Below, piece by piece: positions 1-8,600 of a stretch of DNA of 20,557 nt. The notes under the pieces were generated by a model that was not told the DNA's origin, did not search any database, and saw only the letters and a program-made list of their open reading frames with translations. How positions within the stretch are numbered: the stretch's first letter is position 1; every line of letters starts with the position of its first letter. Both the position numbers and the translations under genes were made by a program. Source of the stretch: Plakobranchus ocellatus (lineage: Eukaryota > Mollusca > Gastropoda > Plakobranchidae); assembly GCA_019648995.1 (NCBI GenBank), contig BLXT01004580.1, positions 2,122,705 through 2,143,261 of the forward strand. The letters are read 5' to 3'.

Positions 1-21
1 GTTATTTTTTACGATGTAAAG

Positions 22-200
22 TATGGGGTGATTTTGTTACCCCCGATGTACGGATAGATATATATCTATTTTTTAACTATACGGTATGGGGGCACGCAGT
101 TACCCCACACGTACGGATAAGACTATATTGCTATTAAAATGTGGGGGCACTCAGTTACCCCCGACGTACGGATACGACAATTAAATACCTCGTACGGATA
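22..200. repeat. Degenerate tandem repeat with G-tract/C-tract palindromes
   Basis: Three related units start near 22, 85 and 140, and a fourth is represented only by its end (189-200). Each full unit has a run of four or five G, a spacer of about 10-12 bases ending in GTTA, a run of four or five C, and then a block ending in GTACGGATA. The first two starts are 63 bases apart and the next two 55. Within a unit the G run can pair with the C run, giving a short hairpin. The array may continue off the left edge of the window. No family is recognised. Confidence 0.75.
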
Positions 201-792
201 AGGTAAGATCGAGGGTTTTTTAAGCGGCTTTAGTTGCTTTGAGAAGAAAACTCGTAGTGATGAGACTGGCATTAGACCCAGATAGATTTTTAAAAACTAA
301 ATCGTTTGTTTTCCCCACTCTTAAAAGTAGATAAATATCTCTTCTCTCTTCTCTCTCCCCGCGCGCCGAGTTGAGGCGAGCCATACCGATATCTTCTATT
401 TTAATTCCTTTTTTTCTTTCGGGGCTATAACTCAAACTTTTAACGAAAATTTTAAGTTACACGTTGCATTATGTTTTGAAGATGGCTAATTTCGCGTAGT
501 TCTTTCGTTTTGAAAATAGCCGTTTTCTTTTAATGTGCGTATGTCAATTTTTCTGCTCCTTGCCCTATCACTCTTCGGAAAAACATTTTGATATTAAAAT
601 ACCGACTGTAGTCTTCTATTAAGTAATATGAATAGTTTCTTTCAGTTTCTTCATCTCATCTTTTCTCTTCACTCTTTCCTATTTGTAAACCCCCCTCTCT
701 AATTCTCTTTTCGTTTTTTCGCTATCACCAGCTCTTTCCCCTTATCCATATCCCTTCTCTCTCGCTCGCTCTTTCACCATCGTCTCCTTTTC

Positions 793-857
<65 letters not shown>

Positions 858-1586
858 GCCTAAGGAACAAACAAGGGGAAAAAGCAAAAACAAAATCATC
901 TGGGTTTTTATTTTATATCATCACATAAATGCCGCTTACTCGTGGAAATCACAGTGTTGTGTTTTTTCAAAACATGAACGGCATTCGAAAGAGCTGCCGC
1001 AAGGGTGTTTGTTACGTGTTATTTGTGTGAACTGTAGCTCTGTTTCACCTGAACTTCCACAGAATTGAGAGCGGAGCATTTCCTTTTATCATTCTGATTA
1101 AAAAATAGTTTAGTTACTTTAACTACTGGCGTTTATATGTGTATTGAAAACAGAAACATGCGTCGATATATATGTTTATATATATGGTATATTCTATGTA
1201 CCAAATATCGAGGACATGTTCATTTAAATTATACATCAACATTATCAAATTTTTATCACTTTTTTAACGTCTGTATATCAATGTAAGCATTTTGAATGTA
1301 AAAAGCTTGCCTTTTAATGTAGAAAATAAAAGTCTTTTCATACAATTTCGAGTTAATAGTAATAATACTAGGTTAGGGTTATTACATAAAAGAGCATGTG
1401 ATCTAGAGAGCTTAAGTGGGCTCAACGGCTTTTCTAATCAACTTTAAAGTCTGCAGGGATCTTTTGGTCACTTGTTTAAAGCCTTCAAGTGGGAAAAAGA
1501 TCTGATAATTGAAATTAGTTGTGTGCGAGTTCTACAGCACAAACAACGTGATATAACCATGTCTTCCGTGATTTTTCAACTTCCAG
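201..1586. other. Upstream non-coding stretch (intron or 5' flank)
   Basis: No exon of the downstream gene is recognisable here, although its N-terminal part (Golgi anchor and most of the Fringe-like domain) should lie 5' of 1587. The stretch is AT-rich, with a C/T-rich segment from about 620 to 860 that ends in a pure (CT)n tract. It is most simply the 3' part of a large intron. A short frame from 975 (MNGIRKSC...) ends after 18 codons and shows no family likeness. Confidence 0.5.
801..855 (+). repeat. (CT)n microsatellite
   Basis: About 27 uninterrupted CT units close a broader C/T-rich segment (about 620-860). It is the first of four CT tracts in this part of the window, all with pyrimidines on the + strand. 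Confidence 0.95.
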
Positions 1587-1715
1587 TCTGTGCTCACACG
1601 CGTAAACGCCAGCCTCAAATGGTGCTCGGAAAACTGTCACCATCTGGACCAAAGTCTCAACTTCGGCAAGTGCGTGCTGTTTGCTTCCAACATGCACTGC
1701 TCCAACGCTCTTGAG
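1587..1715 (+). CDS. CHPF: CHPF exon A (first visible exon), residues 1-43
   Basis: The acceptor is TTTTTCAACTTCCAG before 1587 and the donor is GAG/GTACGG. An in-frame TGA at 1569-1571 shows that the reading frame must be entered by splicing, so this is an internal exon. It encodes VLTRV...L..C....HHLDQSLNFGKCV, matching the end of the Fringe-like domain of CHPF (VLLSR...L..C....PDEWLGRC). Both ends are phase 0. This is roughly residue 260 onward of a full-length protein. Confidence 0.85.
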
Positions 1716-1995
1716 GTACGGCAAAGTTGCATCACCATTTCCATTATATCTGTATGCTATAATTATTTCTGCCTCTTTCTGTTTGTGTGTATGTGTGTAA
1801 TGGTGGTTTGGGAGCACAGTGGATATCGACCCCGCCCTGAGATCTGCAGGGTGTTGTTTCGGGTTCCCTTCCACCGGCGCCTAGGCCTGGCGGAAGGCCT
1901 GAAATCATCATATTGTGGACTGACCATACACTTCATTCCCTTTCACCCTTCTTCCCCTCCCCCACCCAAGAAAAATCTCTGTTCGCCCCGTCTCT

Positions 1996-2059
<64 letters not shown>

Positions 2060-2564
2060 TCGCACACAGAAACGGACAGACTATACAACACGATCCATTA
2101 ATGGTATGGTTGATGGTATATAAATTAATGCGTCCTCATAATGGAGACACAGGTTTAATCTTCAACATTCCACAATATAAAGATACGGGGTCTCGGAAGA
2201 AGCCTGCACTCAACATGATCCTGTAGATACTAACTGCTGGTCGAAAGAAAATGAAGTGAGAAAAACCTCAAGGCACATTGTATCCTATATAAAGTTGGCA
2301 TATAGAAGGAAAAAAAAAACACACACACACACACACACAAACAAATTTCTCTATCGCACACGCACAGAACGCACCCCTCCTCTTCATAATATCCTGTCCA
2401 CAAAACAACCATTTTTCTTGTCACCTCTAGAGCACTCATATGCAGCTGTTATCAAAGGAACAGCAGTTTCACTACAGTCTGATAGTAATCGCATTTTGAG
2501 ACGAGGAAGAATGAATGCTAGTCGAGAAAGCACTCTGATTAATACTTAACACCCCACCCCCCAC

Positions 2565-2617
<53 letters not shown>

Positions 2618-3007
2618 CAGCCCCAATAAACTGTTGGGTATGTGACTTACAAGATTTAAATTTTGAAATTCATGCAAGTCATATCAATCGAGACAGAAAA
2701 AAAATCTTTTTAAAAAAAATTTAATTAGTATCTTTTTTTTCTATGCTTTCTCAGTCAAGAGACTCCAGTTGAGGCTAAAACTAATAGTATTTTAACAGCA
2801 TGTCAGAAATCGGAACTTTTTAAATGTTATGTGCTAAATTTAAAAGAAGTAATAATGTTATTATACTTTCTTTTCAAAGTAATGATGTATTAAAATTGTT
2901 TTGATACTCATTTCTAAAATGATTTAACAGCTACTATAAATGTAATCTTTTCTCCTTCATGGTCACCTTGCACCTACACCATCATCATCACAATTTGCAC
3001 CATCATT

Positions 3008-3056
<49 letters not shown>

Positions 3057-3141
3057 CCACCACTAAAATACTGTCATACGCTCCACCAATACATCACTAC
3101 TACCGTCATGTAGGGGGTGAGAAACAGCAGCATTAACATCT

Positions 3142-3194
<53 letters not shown>

Positions 3195-3199
3195 GTGTA

Positions 3200-3244
<45 letters not shown>

Positions 3245-6200
3245 CACTATATATATATATGCCGTTTAAGGAAACGTTTATTTAATATATGGCTATTTTA
3301 ATTTTATTAAAAATGAACTGTTTAGTATTTAAAGAAAATTGTTTGTTTTCCATCTTCTGTTCAATGACAAATTTTTAAAATCTTAAACCTTATTGCTTTG
3401 TGTCTTTATTCACAGAAAAACATTTACGAGACATATTCTCTAAAAGAGTTCGATTATGACAAAGATATATTGGCACTGCGAGAGCAAACAGATTTTAACA
3501 AGTCTCTAGCAGTGTTTCCTATGCCTAATGATATCACACATTACAAGTTGCACAGGTAGGTAAATTATTTAGAGAATACTTATCAGTCTTTAATGGAGTC
3601 TTAAATGTTCATCATTTTGCTCTCTCATTCTTTAATAGTAGATTATCTACTAGGGTTCCTTTGGGATGATCTATCTTTTGACTTTGTATTGAAGGTATAT
3701 CTTGAGGCTTGACCTAATGAGTATGACAACACAAAGGCACATTTAAACAAATTTTTCTCTTAAAAGAAAAAAAAAAGTTTAAAAAGATATATCTCTCGCC
3801 ACTGATCAACATATCTTTGTCCAGTTTTCATCAATGCAATACCAGTACTCTTTTTAAAGTTGACATGTGATCAGTTTATGTAAAACACAGTAAATGCCGA
3901 CATGGCTCACTTAAATTGATATGAAACATAATAACATTGTTTTCATCATTTCATTTGTCTTTTTGAGGTCGTAAAAATGAAACAAAGAATCCAAAATGTA
4001 AGTTTTACTGCTTACGGAGAATTTGCTGTCAGTGCATTATTTTTTTTTTAGATGTACTTGGAGATGGTCAGTATGAGATCGTTTTCATTTTCATAATTTT
4101 TTGTTTTTGGTTTTTTTATTTTTTGTAGATCTTAAAAACTCATTGTTTAAGTGTAATAGTACTTTCATGGAAATAATGCAGTGCTCTCTGTAAGGAAAAG
4201 CCTTTTTAAATAATTTTGCTTTCCTTTGAACACATGAGTGCGAATTGTAATCTTTTTCCCCTATTAATATAGCGTTGCAATATGCATTTTCAAATATACC
4301 TTCATGTTACTCATTTCTTTTAAACTTTTCAGATACTTTTGTGAGGTTGAACTCAACTCAACTCGTCACCAAATTGAAACCATGAAAAAAGACATTTTAT
4401 ACATGAGTCAGTATGCTCCTGGTGGAAGGGATAGTGTATCATGGCCAATTGGTAAAATTTATCTTATGCATATTTTTATGACATCATTTTATAAATCTAG
4501 AGCAATTTAAAGAAAATAAGGAAGATTTTTTGACAAATTAGGAAAGCTTTCTACTTGAAATAATTATGTATTAAAAGCTACCCAGGTAGAAACCAAATGT
4601 TTTCTTTTCAATATTAATTTCAGATATTAAACCTGTATCAGGCGTCCAATCCAATTTATCTTATTAAATAAAGATGCAATTTTTTAAATATTCAGCAGCA
4701 ATTAAAAAGAATTACTTGGCTAGAGACACATTGAATAATAATATGAGACTGAATGCTATTTTTGGATTTAAATGACAAATGGATATTGCTTGTTAGACTT
4801 ATCAGCTAAGGGTATAATAATTGAAAAAAAAAAAAAACAACTTTTTCTGTTTGTGGAATAAAAATCTGCCACAAAGAATTAAATAATTTCAAAAATTAAA
4901 CAGAAGTAATCAATCTTATCAAAAATTTTAATAGGAAAGGCAGGGTGGAAAAAAATATATGAAAAAAAGAATGTATAACATTGATTGCTTATACACATTT
5001 ATCAACGGTTGTATTTTACTCATTGATTTATCTTTGACTTTTTCTTCAAACTATGTTTATCTCAGGTGTTCCAGAGCCGTACAAACCCAAAAATAGGTTT
5101 GATGTCATACGATGGGACTACTTTACAGAAACCCATATATTTTTTCAGGACGATTTTACCAACGTTAAAGAACTGATTGGTGGGTGTGCCCCTGTAAACA
5201 TTTTTTAAAATGAAATTTGCGGTATATCCTGCATCTAATTCTTACTATGATTTCAAAAGATTAATCTTATCTAAGAATTATTTAAATTTATGACAAAAGA
5301 AAGCTTTTGTTCAAAACTGAGAGCAGTAATCTTGATTATTCTTTTCTATCTAGACTGCATATCTATCTAGAGTATCAATGATGTAATAATAGTAATGGCA
5401 TCAGTATTAGAGTAAATTTGTTTTCCAAGGACTTTACTCACACTGTTTTTTTTATCAAGTTTTGACATTGATTGTCCTTTGCCTGAAAAGTTGCTTTAGA
5501 GAAAAGTATAGAATCCGTATAGACTGTTATCAACAAATGTATATATGTGGTATGAATCAAGCCCATTGGGCATCATGCACAAATATATATATCTTTACTG
5601 ATAATTTATATCTCCTTCATATTTCTTTTTTAAGGTGCTGATAAGCTTGACATTCAAGATATTATCAAGGTCTCAATGGAAAGACTGAATGAGAAACACA
5701 ACAACAAATTCTTGTATTCATACTTGATCAATGGCTACAGACGTTTTGACCCACAACGAGGCATGGAATATGTTATGGATTTGGCCCTAGAGGACACTAC
5801 CTTGCCTCCTCAGGAGAAGACCATTGAAGGGAGCTACAAAAACCAAATTGTTGAAAAAAGGGTGTTTTTAGTTCGTCCTCTTGGAGAGGTAGCTTTTTTT
5901 TTTCCTTTTGTAAAGTCCTCAAAAGTTAATTTTTCCAACTTGGAAGCTAATTAGATGAAACTAATCATTTGAATTGCATTAGCTCATTCACTTTATTGCC
6001 ATCATGGGCGTATTAAAACAATAACAGAGGGCTCCTGGATTTCTATTAAGTGTTAAATTTCTTTCTTGCATTGGATACACATCACTTTAAAGTGTTAGTA
6101 CTTGACTGTTTATAGTAAAAATTCAAGGCTTGCTTTTCACATACACAGTTTGAATTATATATATATATATATTTTTTTTTTTTCCTTTTCTTCTCCTTCA

Positions 6201-8600
6201 AAAACAAGATTTAGTTCATTTCTTATTCAAAACGGTAAACTCTTTGCAATTATGACAGGTGGAGGTTGTCCCGATGCCATATGTGACCGAGTCTACCAGG
6301 ATTTACTTGGTTCTTCCAGTGCTGGCCAGTGATGCAGACAGCTGGGGCCTGTTTCTGGAAACTTACTCAGCCCTACAGGTAACACTAGCATGCTCAGAGA
6401 CAAAATTATTTGTTCAGCTTAAGCTTTTTCGTTTCCATTTTTTGTAGCTGAAGGGGTGCGTCCAAAAAAAAAAAAAAAACTTGACTTCAAAACAGACATT
6501 CCTAATGTTTGCCTGGCAACTTCTCATTGCCAAATTACAGGAGAAAGAGTGTGACAAAAAGTTTTTGATGATAAGGTTAGCAGTTCTATTGTAACTCTGC
6601 CATTTTAAATTCTAAAGTCCAAATTTTACAAATCTTTTGTCTGATTTCCTCAAAATTTGTCTTTATTCAAAAGTTGAGCTAAATACATTTGCCTGCCCAT
6701 ATGGATTTTCCCTACAATGAGTGTTTTTTTCTCGGTCATGACTTAAAAAAAAGAAAAAACAAATTCAGTTAATACTTACATTATGCCCACAATATTTCTC
6801 AAAACGCTTTTCTTTATATTTTATGTTTAGGAAACAATCTTTATAATTTGAGAGGTTTCAGATGTTACTGGTTCTATTTTAAGAAAACCTTAATTTAAAA
6901 AAATATTCCAAAGATTAATAAAAAATCCATGCATATAGTACTTCATCTTGTTAAGGATATAATCCTAACTTTTTCCTTTAGGTACTAAGAGAAATGTCAT
7001 AATTTTTATTTTCTTACTGTTATAAATATTTGAATACATCTCTCTATAATAATGCCTCAACCCTAAATTGTAATTTGAAGCAGATGCACTTATTTCAGTT
7101 TTTTTTGTTTGTTTGGTTCAAAATGTCCACTAATACTAAGATTTGAGGTTTTTTCTTCTTCTCAAACTCTGTGCAGGCCAAGTCTGAGGATAGCCTGGCA
7201 TTGATAATGATCTTCATGTATGAACAGCTGCCTAAGGCTGGAGAGAATGATGTCTTTTCTGCTCTCAAGTCTATGGTGGGATTCTACAATGATAAAAATG
7301 AGAATGGTGTGAAAACATCCACAATAAGTTTTGCCACAAATGGGACCTACGTTCCTGAATACAGAATCATTGATCTGGTAAGAATCCAAACTTTGGCTAA
7401 TTGTGGAAAGAAAAATGCCAGAAAAATCACTTGTAGGCCATATATTTTATTATGTATGTTGCAAACGTTGCAGTAGTTCGTTAATATAATATTTATTTTT
7501 GGAAGAATACAAAAGTGTATGCTGATTTTGAAAATGATTACTGAAATTATGAATACTTTTTTGTAGTTTTTGTTTGAGTGATAAAGAATAAATGAACCTG
7601 CCTTTGTGCTTCTTTTAAAACCATCTTTATTTTTCACTTGCCCATAGCAAAAATTGCATAGTTCTTGTTTAAATCTCTAATGAGAGGTGAAAATTATATC
7701 GAAACCAAGAGTACTTAAATTATAATATCGGAGTCATTAGTAGTGGTTTGAGAGATGAACTGGATGAAATAATGATTTCGACTGCTCATCCTTAATCAAG
7801 GAAAATTGTCTGGTTTTTCTTTTTTTTTTGCCTGGAAACTCAGGACTCGGATGCTTTTCAAAGTAATGAAAATTCATTATTTTAAAATTATTTCTATTTC
7901 TCTAAGACTAGAGTTGATCATTATTTTTCCTGCATCTTATAATGTAGTATTTCCATCGATTGGCCTTCTCTTACAGCAATGACATTGTTGATTTTCTTTT
8001 TCTTTGTAATTGTAAATGTTAAAACTATTTTGCATCATTTCATTCTTGATGTTTTTTCAGGTGAGTGAACACTTGTCAGATGATTCTCTCATTTTGACAT
8101 GTACAATGGGAATGCAGCTTAATCAGGAAATGCTGAATCGAGTGCGCATCAATACTGTAATTGGATGGCAAGTCTTTTTTCCAGTGGGCTTCTGGCAGTT
8201 CAAACCCAATCTCATTTATGACAAGAAACCGTACCCAACAGAGATTGAATTCAATAGTAAAACTGGCCACTATGATGTTCTTTCTTATGAGCATGGCAGT
8301 TTCTATAACTCTGACTACAAAGAAGCACGTCGTTCATTGACTCCTGCTCACTTAGCCAGCTGTGATGTTTACGAGATGTTTGTCAAACATGGTACCTTAC
8401 ATGTTTTCCGTGCTGTGGAGCCTGAATTTAAACACTTCTACATGCAGCTCGAGTGTATGCCGAGCAGTCCTACTGCCTTATATGAGCGGTGTATGGAACG
8501 GAAATCCTTGAACCTGGCTACCAGAGCTCAACTCGCCAAGAGAATATTCCAGTACAAGGCTAAACAGAGTGCTGCTGATAATGCTCACAGTCAACACTGA
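1587..8600 (+). CDS. CHPF: Chondroitin polymerizing factor (CHPF/CHPF2-like), 3' eight exons; 5' end outside window
   Basis: Eight exons join in frame: 1587-1715, 3416-3555, 4333-4451, 5066-5179, 5635-5888, 6259-6378, 7177-7377 and 8061-8600. They give 538 residues and a TGA stop; vertebrate CHPF has about 775. The family makes type II Golgi proteins of glycosyltransferase family 31 that partner chondroitin synthases to polymerise GlcA-GalNAc chains. Motifs shared with CHPF/CHPF2, recalled from memory, include SWP(I/V)G, RFDV.RWDYFTE, NGYRRFDP.RGMEY, LVRPL..VE..PMPYVTE, GWQ.FFPV.F, FYNSDY and H.FRAVEP. The CHGN domain covers most of the visible protein. Residues 374-376 are Thr-Met-Gly where active synthases have Asp-Val-Asp, and the later Gly-Leu-Glu-Asp-Val-Asp motif is reduced to Ser-Cys-Asp-Val, pointing to CHPF rather than CHSY. 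NXS/T glycosylation sites include NAS (7-9), NST and NGT. CHPF and CHPF2 cannot be told apart here; one gene may be ancestral to both. Confidence 0.93.
2001..2059 (+). repeat. Compound (CT)20(CA)n microsatellite
   Basis: Twenty CT units (2001-2040) change directly into about nine CA units. It lies in intron A, about 285 bases after the exon A donor. Confidence 0.95.
2319..2339 (+). repeat. (AC)n microsatellite
   Basis: About ten AC units follow a run of A at 2310-2319, in intron A. Confidence 0.9.
2568..2610 (+). repeat. (CT)n microsatellite leading into T7CAG
   Basis: About 21 CT units are followed at once by seven T and CAG (2611-2620). The whole block has the form of a very strong polypyrimidine tract and 3' splice site inside intron A. 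Confidence 0.95.
2978..3064 (+). repeat. (CAT/ATC)n trinucleotide array
   Basis: The pure core at about 3007-3055 is ATC repeats, flanked by degenerate CAT and CAC units. A second, more degenerate CAT/CAC region lies at 11469-11547. Confidence 0.95.
3147..3260. repeat. (CT)n(TA)n block with long TA palindrome
   Basis: About eleven CT units (3147-3169) pass into TA repeats to 3260. TAGTGTAA at 3193-3200 and its reverse complement TTACACTA at 3242-3249 sit symmetrically about 3221. With the flanking TA runs, about 40-base arms can pair almost completely. Confidence 0.9.
3416..3555 (+). CDS. CHPF: CHPF exon B, residues 44-90
   Basis: The acceptor is TTTATTCACAG and the donor is CAG/GTAGGT; it enters at phase 0 and leaves at phase 2. 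It encodes YETYSLKEF...LAVFPMPNDITHYKLH, matching the CHPF segment YSHFEL...LTAHPV.D...MYQLHK. The last codon (Arg90) is split across the intron. Confidence 0.93.
3556..4332 (+). other. CHPF: Intron B (777 bp)
   Basis: Phase 2 intron, GTAGGT to CTTTTCAG. AT-rich, with A and T runs only; no other feature is seen. Confidence 0.9.
4333..4451 (+). CDS. CHPF: CHPF exon C, residues 90-130
   Basis: The acceptor is TTAAACTTTTCAG and the donor is ATTG/GTAAAA; it enters at phase 2 and leaves at phase 1. It encodes YFCEVELNST...QIETMKKDI...SVSWPIG, matching the CHPF alpha-helical stretch ELERTYQEIQEL and then AWPVG. The helix is rich in charged residues. NST is a possible N-glycosylation site. Confidence 0.94.
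4452..5065 (+). other. CHPF: Intron C (614 bp)
   Basis: Phase 1 intron, GTAAAA to TTTATCTCAG. AT-rich, with a 14-base A run near 4825; nothing else is seen. Confidence 0.9.
5066..5179 (+). CDS. CHPF: CHPF exon D, residues 130-168
   Basis: The acceptor is TTATCTCAG and the donor is ATTG/GTGGGT; both ends are phase 1. It encodes GVPEP..P..RFDVIRWDYFTETHIFF, one of the most conserved blocks of the family (G.PAP..P.SRFEVLRWDYFTEQHAF in vertebrate CHPF). Gly168 is split by the intron. Confidence 0.95.
5180..5634 (+). other. CHPF: Intron D (455 bp)
   Basis: Phase 1 intron, GTGGGT to CTTTTTTAAG. No repeat or other gene is seen in it. Confidence 0.9.
5635..5888 (+). CDS. CHPF: CHPF exon E, residues 168-252
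   Basis: The acceptor is TTCTTTTTTAAG and the donor is GAG/GTAGCT; it enters at phase 1 and leaves at phase 0. It encodes GADKLDIQDII...MERLNEK, then LINGYRRFDPQRGMEYVMDL and VFLVRPLGE. The block N-G-Y-R-R-F-D-P-x-R-G-M-E-Y is a CHPF/CHSY-family signature at the start of the CHGN domain. Confidence 0.96.
5889..6258 (+). other. CHPF: Intron E (370 bp)
   Basis: The shortest visible intron, phase 0. Its acceptor (GCAATTATGACAG) has a poor polypyrimidine tract; a long T run lies further upstream, near 6172-6190. No other feature is seen. Confidence 0.88.
6259..6378 (+). CDS. CHPF: CHPF exon F, residues 253-292
   Basis: Phase 0 at both ends; the donor is CAG/GTAACA. It encodes VEVVPMPYVTESTRIYLVLPVL, matching VEI.P.PYVTEA.R...LLPL of CHPF. 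This is the first core beta strand of the C-terminal GT-A-like domain. The start is fixed by continuity with PLGE at the end of exon E. Confidence 0.95.
6379..7176 (+). other. CHPF: Intron F (798 bp)
   Basis: Phase 0 intron, GTAACA to CTCTGTGCAG. AT-rich with A and T runs; no further feature is seen. Confidence 0.9.
7177..7377 (+). CDS. CHPF: CHPF exon G, residues 293-359
   Basis: Phase 0 at both ends; the donor is CTG/GTAAGA. It encodes DSLALIMIFMYE...DVFSALKSMV and ends in YRIIDL, parallel to AALTLLLLYE...DVFAPVKAHV...LRLMDL in CHPF. NGT near the end is a possible N-glycosylation site. Confidence 0.95.
7378..8060 (+). other. CHPF: Intron G (683 bp)
   Basis: Phase 0 intron, GTAAGA to a strong GATGTTTTTTCAG acceptor. 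No repeat or other gene is seen. Confidence 0.9.
8061..8600 (+). CDS. CHPF: CHPF terminal exon H, residues 360-538 and stop
   Basis: This exon ends the CHGN domain. Visible blocks are EMLNRVRINTVIGWQVFFP, GFWQFKP, KTGHYD, FYNSDYKEAR, CDVYEMFV, LHVFRAVEP, LYERC and RAQLAKRIF, each with a counterpart in CHPF. The metal-binding Asp-x-Asp of active GalNAc transferases is Thr-Met-Gly (residues 374-376). The Trp-Gly-x-Glu-Asp base motif is absent, and the His-x-His near the end reads His-Val-Phe. The exon starts with GTGAGT right after the acceptor CAG. The extra tail after RIFQYKAK is short and polar. Confidence 0.96.
   Translation: MSEHLSDDSLILTCTMGMQLNQEMLNRVRINTVIGWQVFFPVGFWQFKPNLIYDKKPYPTEIEFNSKTGHYDVLSYEHGSFYNSDYKEARRSLTPAHLASCDVYEMFVKHGTLHVFRAVEPEFKHFYMQLECMPSSPTALYERCMERKSLNLATRAQLAKRIFQYKAKQSAADNAHSQH

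Larger units (their letters stand above)
1716..3415 (+). other. CHPF: Intron A, 1.7 kb, microsatellite-rich
   Basis: This is the longest visible intron (phase 0, GTACGG...TTCACAG). It holds most of the simple repeats in the window: a compound (CT)n(CA)n, an (AC)n, a (CT)n directly followed by a splice-acceptor-like sequence, a CAT array, and a (CT)n(TA)n block with a large TA palindrome. Open frames crossing the microsatellites are low-complexity Ser-Leu or Thr-His repeats and are not genes. Confidence 0.85.

Noticed and set aside
220-435. 71-codon minus-strand frame near the left end
   Set aside because: No homology seen; Lys/Arg/Glu-rich translation of C/T-rich DNA.
1590-2123. Long open frame running from exon A through intron A
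   Set aside because: The first part is exon A; beyond the GTACGG donor at 1716 it becomes a low-complexity Ser-Leu and Thr-His translation of CT and CA repeats.
5676-5954. Open frame over exon E extending past 5888
   Set aside because: The extension is intron sequence after a good donor; the protein continues in frame at 6259 with family-conserved residues.
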